DNA from: Gammaproteobacteria bacterium
GTDB taxonomy: Bacteria; Pseudomonadota; Gammaproteobacteria; Steroidobacterales; GCA-2729495
DNA: 7,006 bases
Reading direction: 5' to 3'
Assembly (NCBI GenBank): GCA_030429685.1
Contig: JAUIEY010000102.1
Span: 1-7,006, forward strand
Shown: positions 6,753 to 7,006 of the stretch, piece after piece
Position numbering within the stretch: position 1 is the stretch's first letter
Layout of the letters: every line of letters starts with the position of its first letter
Notes under the pieces: generated by a model
Seen by the model: only the letters and a program-made list of their open reading frames with translations
Databases searched by the model: none
Told to the model about the DNA's origin: nothing
Position numbers and translations under genes: made by a program

Positions 6753-7006
6753 CTACTCGCTATCGCAGTGGCCTTCGCCGTCGATGTGCCCGACGAGGGC
6801 GCTCTGCATATCGACGAAAGACCACAGGTCATCGATGTCGGCGTTGCCGACCTGGTAGCGCTCCTCGGCGGTGATATCGACGGCCTCGAGCTCCGCTCGG
6901 GTGATATCGCCATTTTCGTCCGCGTCCGCGCTCGCGATGAGATCGAACGCCACGTTCGGCGAGTCGCTCACCAAGGAGTCGAAGAAGAGGTGGTCGCCGT
7001 GGATGG
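6753..7006 (-). CDS. C-terminal part of an EF-hand, MbnP-like secreted protein (5' end outside window)
   Basis: The minus frame is open to the window edge. A TTG at 6974 is probably internal, because the upstream codons continue sensibly as IHGDHLFFDS. The visible 84 residues run from that segment through SPNVAFDLIASAD, then a canonical 12-residue EF-hand loop DADENGDITRAE (positions 6891-6926, ligand residues at loop positions 1, 3, 5, 7, 9 and 12), AVDITAEERYQVGNADIDDLWSF, and the end GHIDGEGHCDSE. The HGDHLFFDS opening, the EF-hand and the terminal GHIDGEGHC pattern resemble the C-terminus of MbnP-like periplasmic or secreted proteins, which are linked to copper handling in some bacteria. 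That resemblance is from memory and tentative; calcium binding by the loop is the safer inference. The stop lies three bases before the receptor start, so the two are probably co-expressed and may share a ligand or surface function. Confidence 0.6.
   Translation of the reverse strand, partial: IHGDHLFFDSLVSDSPNVAFDLIASADADENGDITRAELEAVDITAEERYQVGNADIDDLWSFVDMQSALVGHIDGEGHCDSE
6891..6926 (-). other. EF-hand calcium-binding loop
   Basis: Minus-strand codons spell DADENGDITRAE, which fits the EF-hand consensus DxDxNGxIxxxE: Asp at positions 1 and 3, Asn at 5, Gly at 6, Ile at 8 and Glu at 12. Only one loop is visible, and a partner loop could lie beyond the window. Confidence 0.75.

Noticed and set aside
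1..7006. CRISPR array, tRNA, rRNA or riboswitch
   Set aside because: I saw no regularly spaced repeats, tRNA cloverleaf or conserved rRNA segments, and coding sequence fills nearly all of the window.

Overview
The window reads as two unrelated pieces of bacterial DNA joined near position 5425-5465. The left piece (1 to about 5450) has moderate G+C and looks gammaproteobacterial, probably from an aquatic lineage. Its YejM-like and YidC-like genes resemble enterobacterial/gammaproteobacterial families, and it carries a TonB-dependent receptor with the usual aromatic C-terminus. The right piece (about 5440 to 7006) is visibly richer in G+C (hand count 45 of 60 bases at 5581-5640, against 33 of 60 at 5281-5340). 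Its genes run on the minus strand and look myxobacterial: a receptor with a fused TonB-like domain, preceded by a small EF-hand protein. Both taxonomic readings are inferences from protein resemblance.

Layout of the left piece: the C-terminal 229 codons of a TonB-dependent receptor (1-690) are followed by a strong intrinsic terminator (717-746). After a short leader comes a tightly coupled plus-strand operon. It comprises a CDP-glycerol glycerophosphotransferase-like protein (827-1999), a YejM/PbgA-like inner-membrane protein with a periplasmic alkaline-phosphatase-superfamily domain (1996-3792), and a divergent YidC/Oxa1-family insertase paralogue (3789-5207). Six bases later starts a fourth gene, the N-terminus of a probable GAF-type sensor (5214 to about 5450), which is cut at the junction. 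Successive genes of the trio overlap by ATGA, so they are probably co-translated.

Layout of the right piece (minus strand, read right to left): the C-terminal end of a small secreted-looking EF-hand/MbnP-like protein (7006 to 6753), then three bases after its stop a TTG-started receptor with signal peptide, TonB-like C-terminal domain, Pro/Ala/Glu linker, plug domain and the first part of a beta-barrel. The barrel is cut at the junction.

The most interesting biology is the trio at 827-5207. A phosphoglycerol-transferase-like cytosolic enzyme, a YejM-type periplasmic hydrolase/transferase or lipid sensor, and a second, unusual YidC form a compact candidate cell-envelope module. The features seen are intact metal-ligand-type residues in the YejM-like protein, and loss of the first membrane anchor and basic tail in the YidC-like protein. 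The main caution is that the junction makes long artificial reading frames, notably an open frame at 4467-6749 on the minus strand that is half receptor and half antisense of the YidC-like gene. The simplest explanation of the junction is a chimeric assembly or clone.
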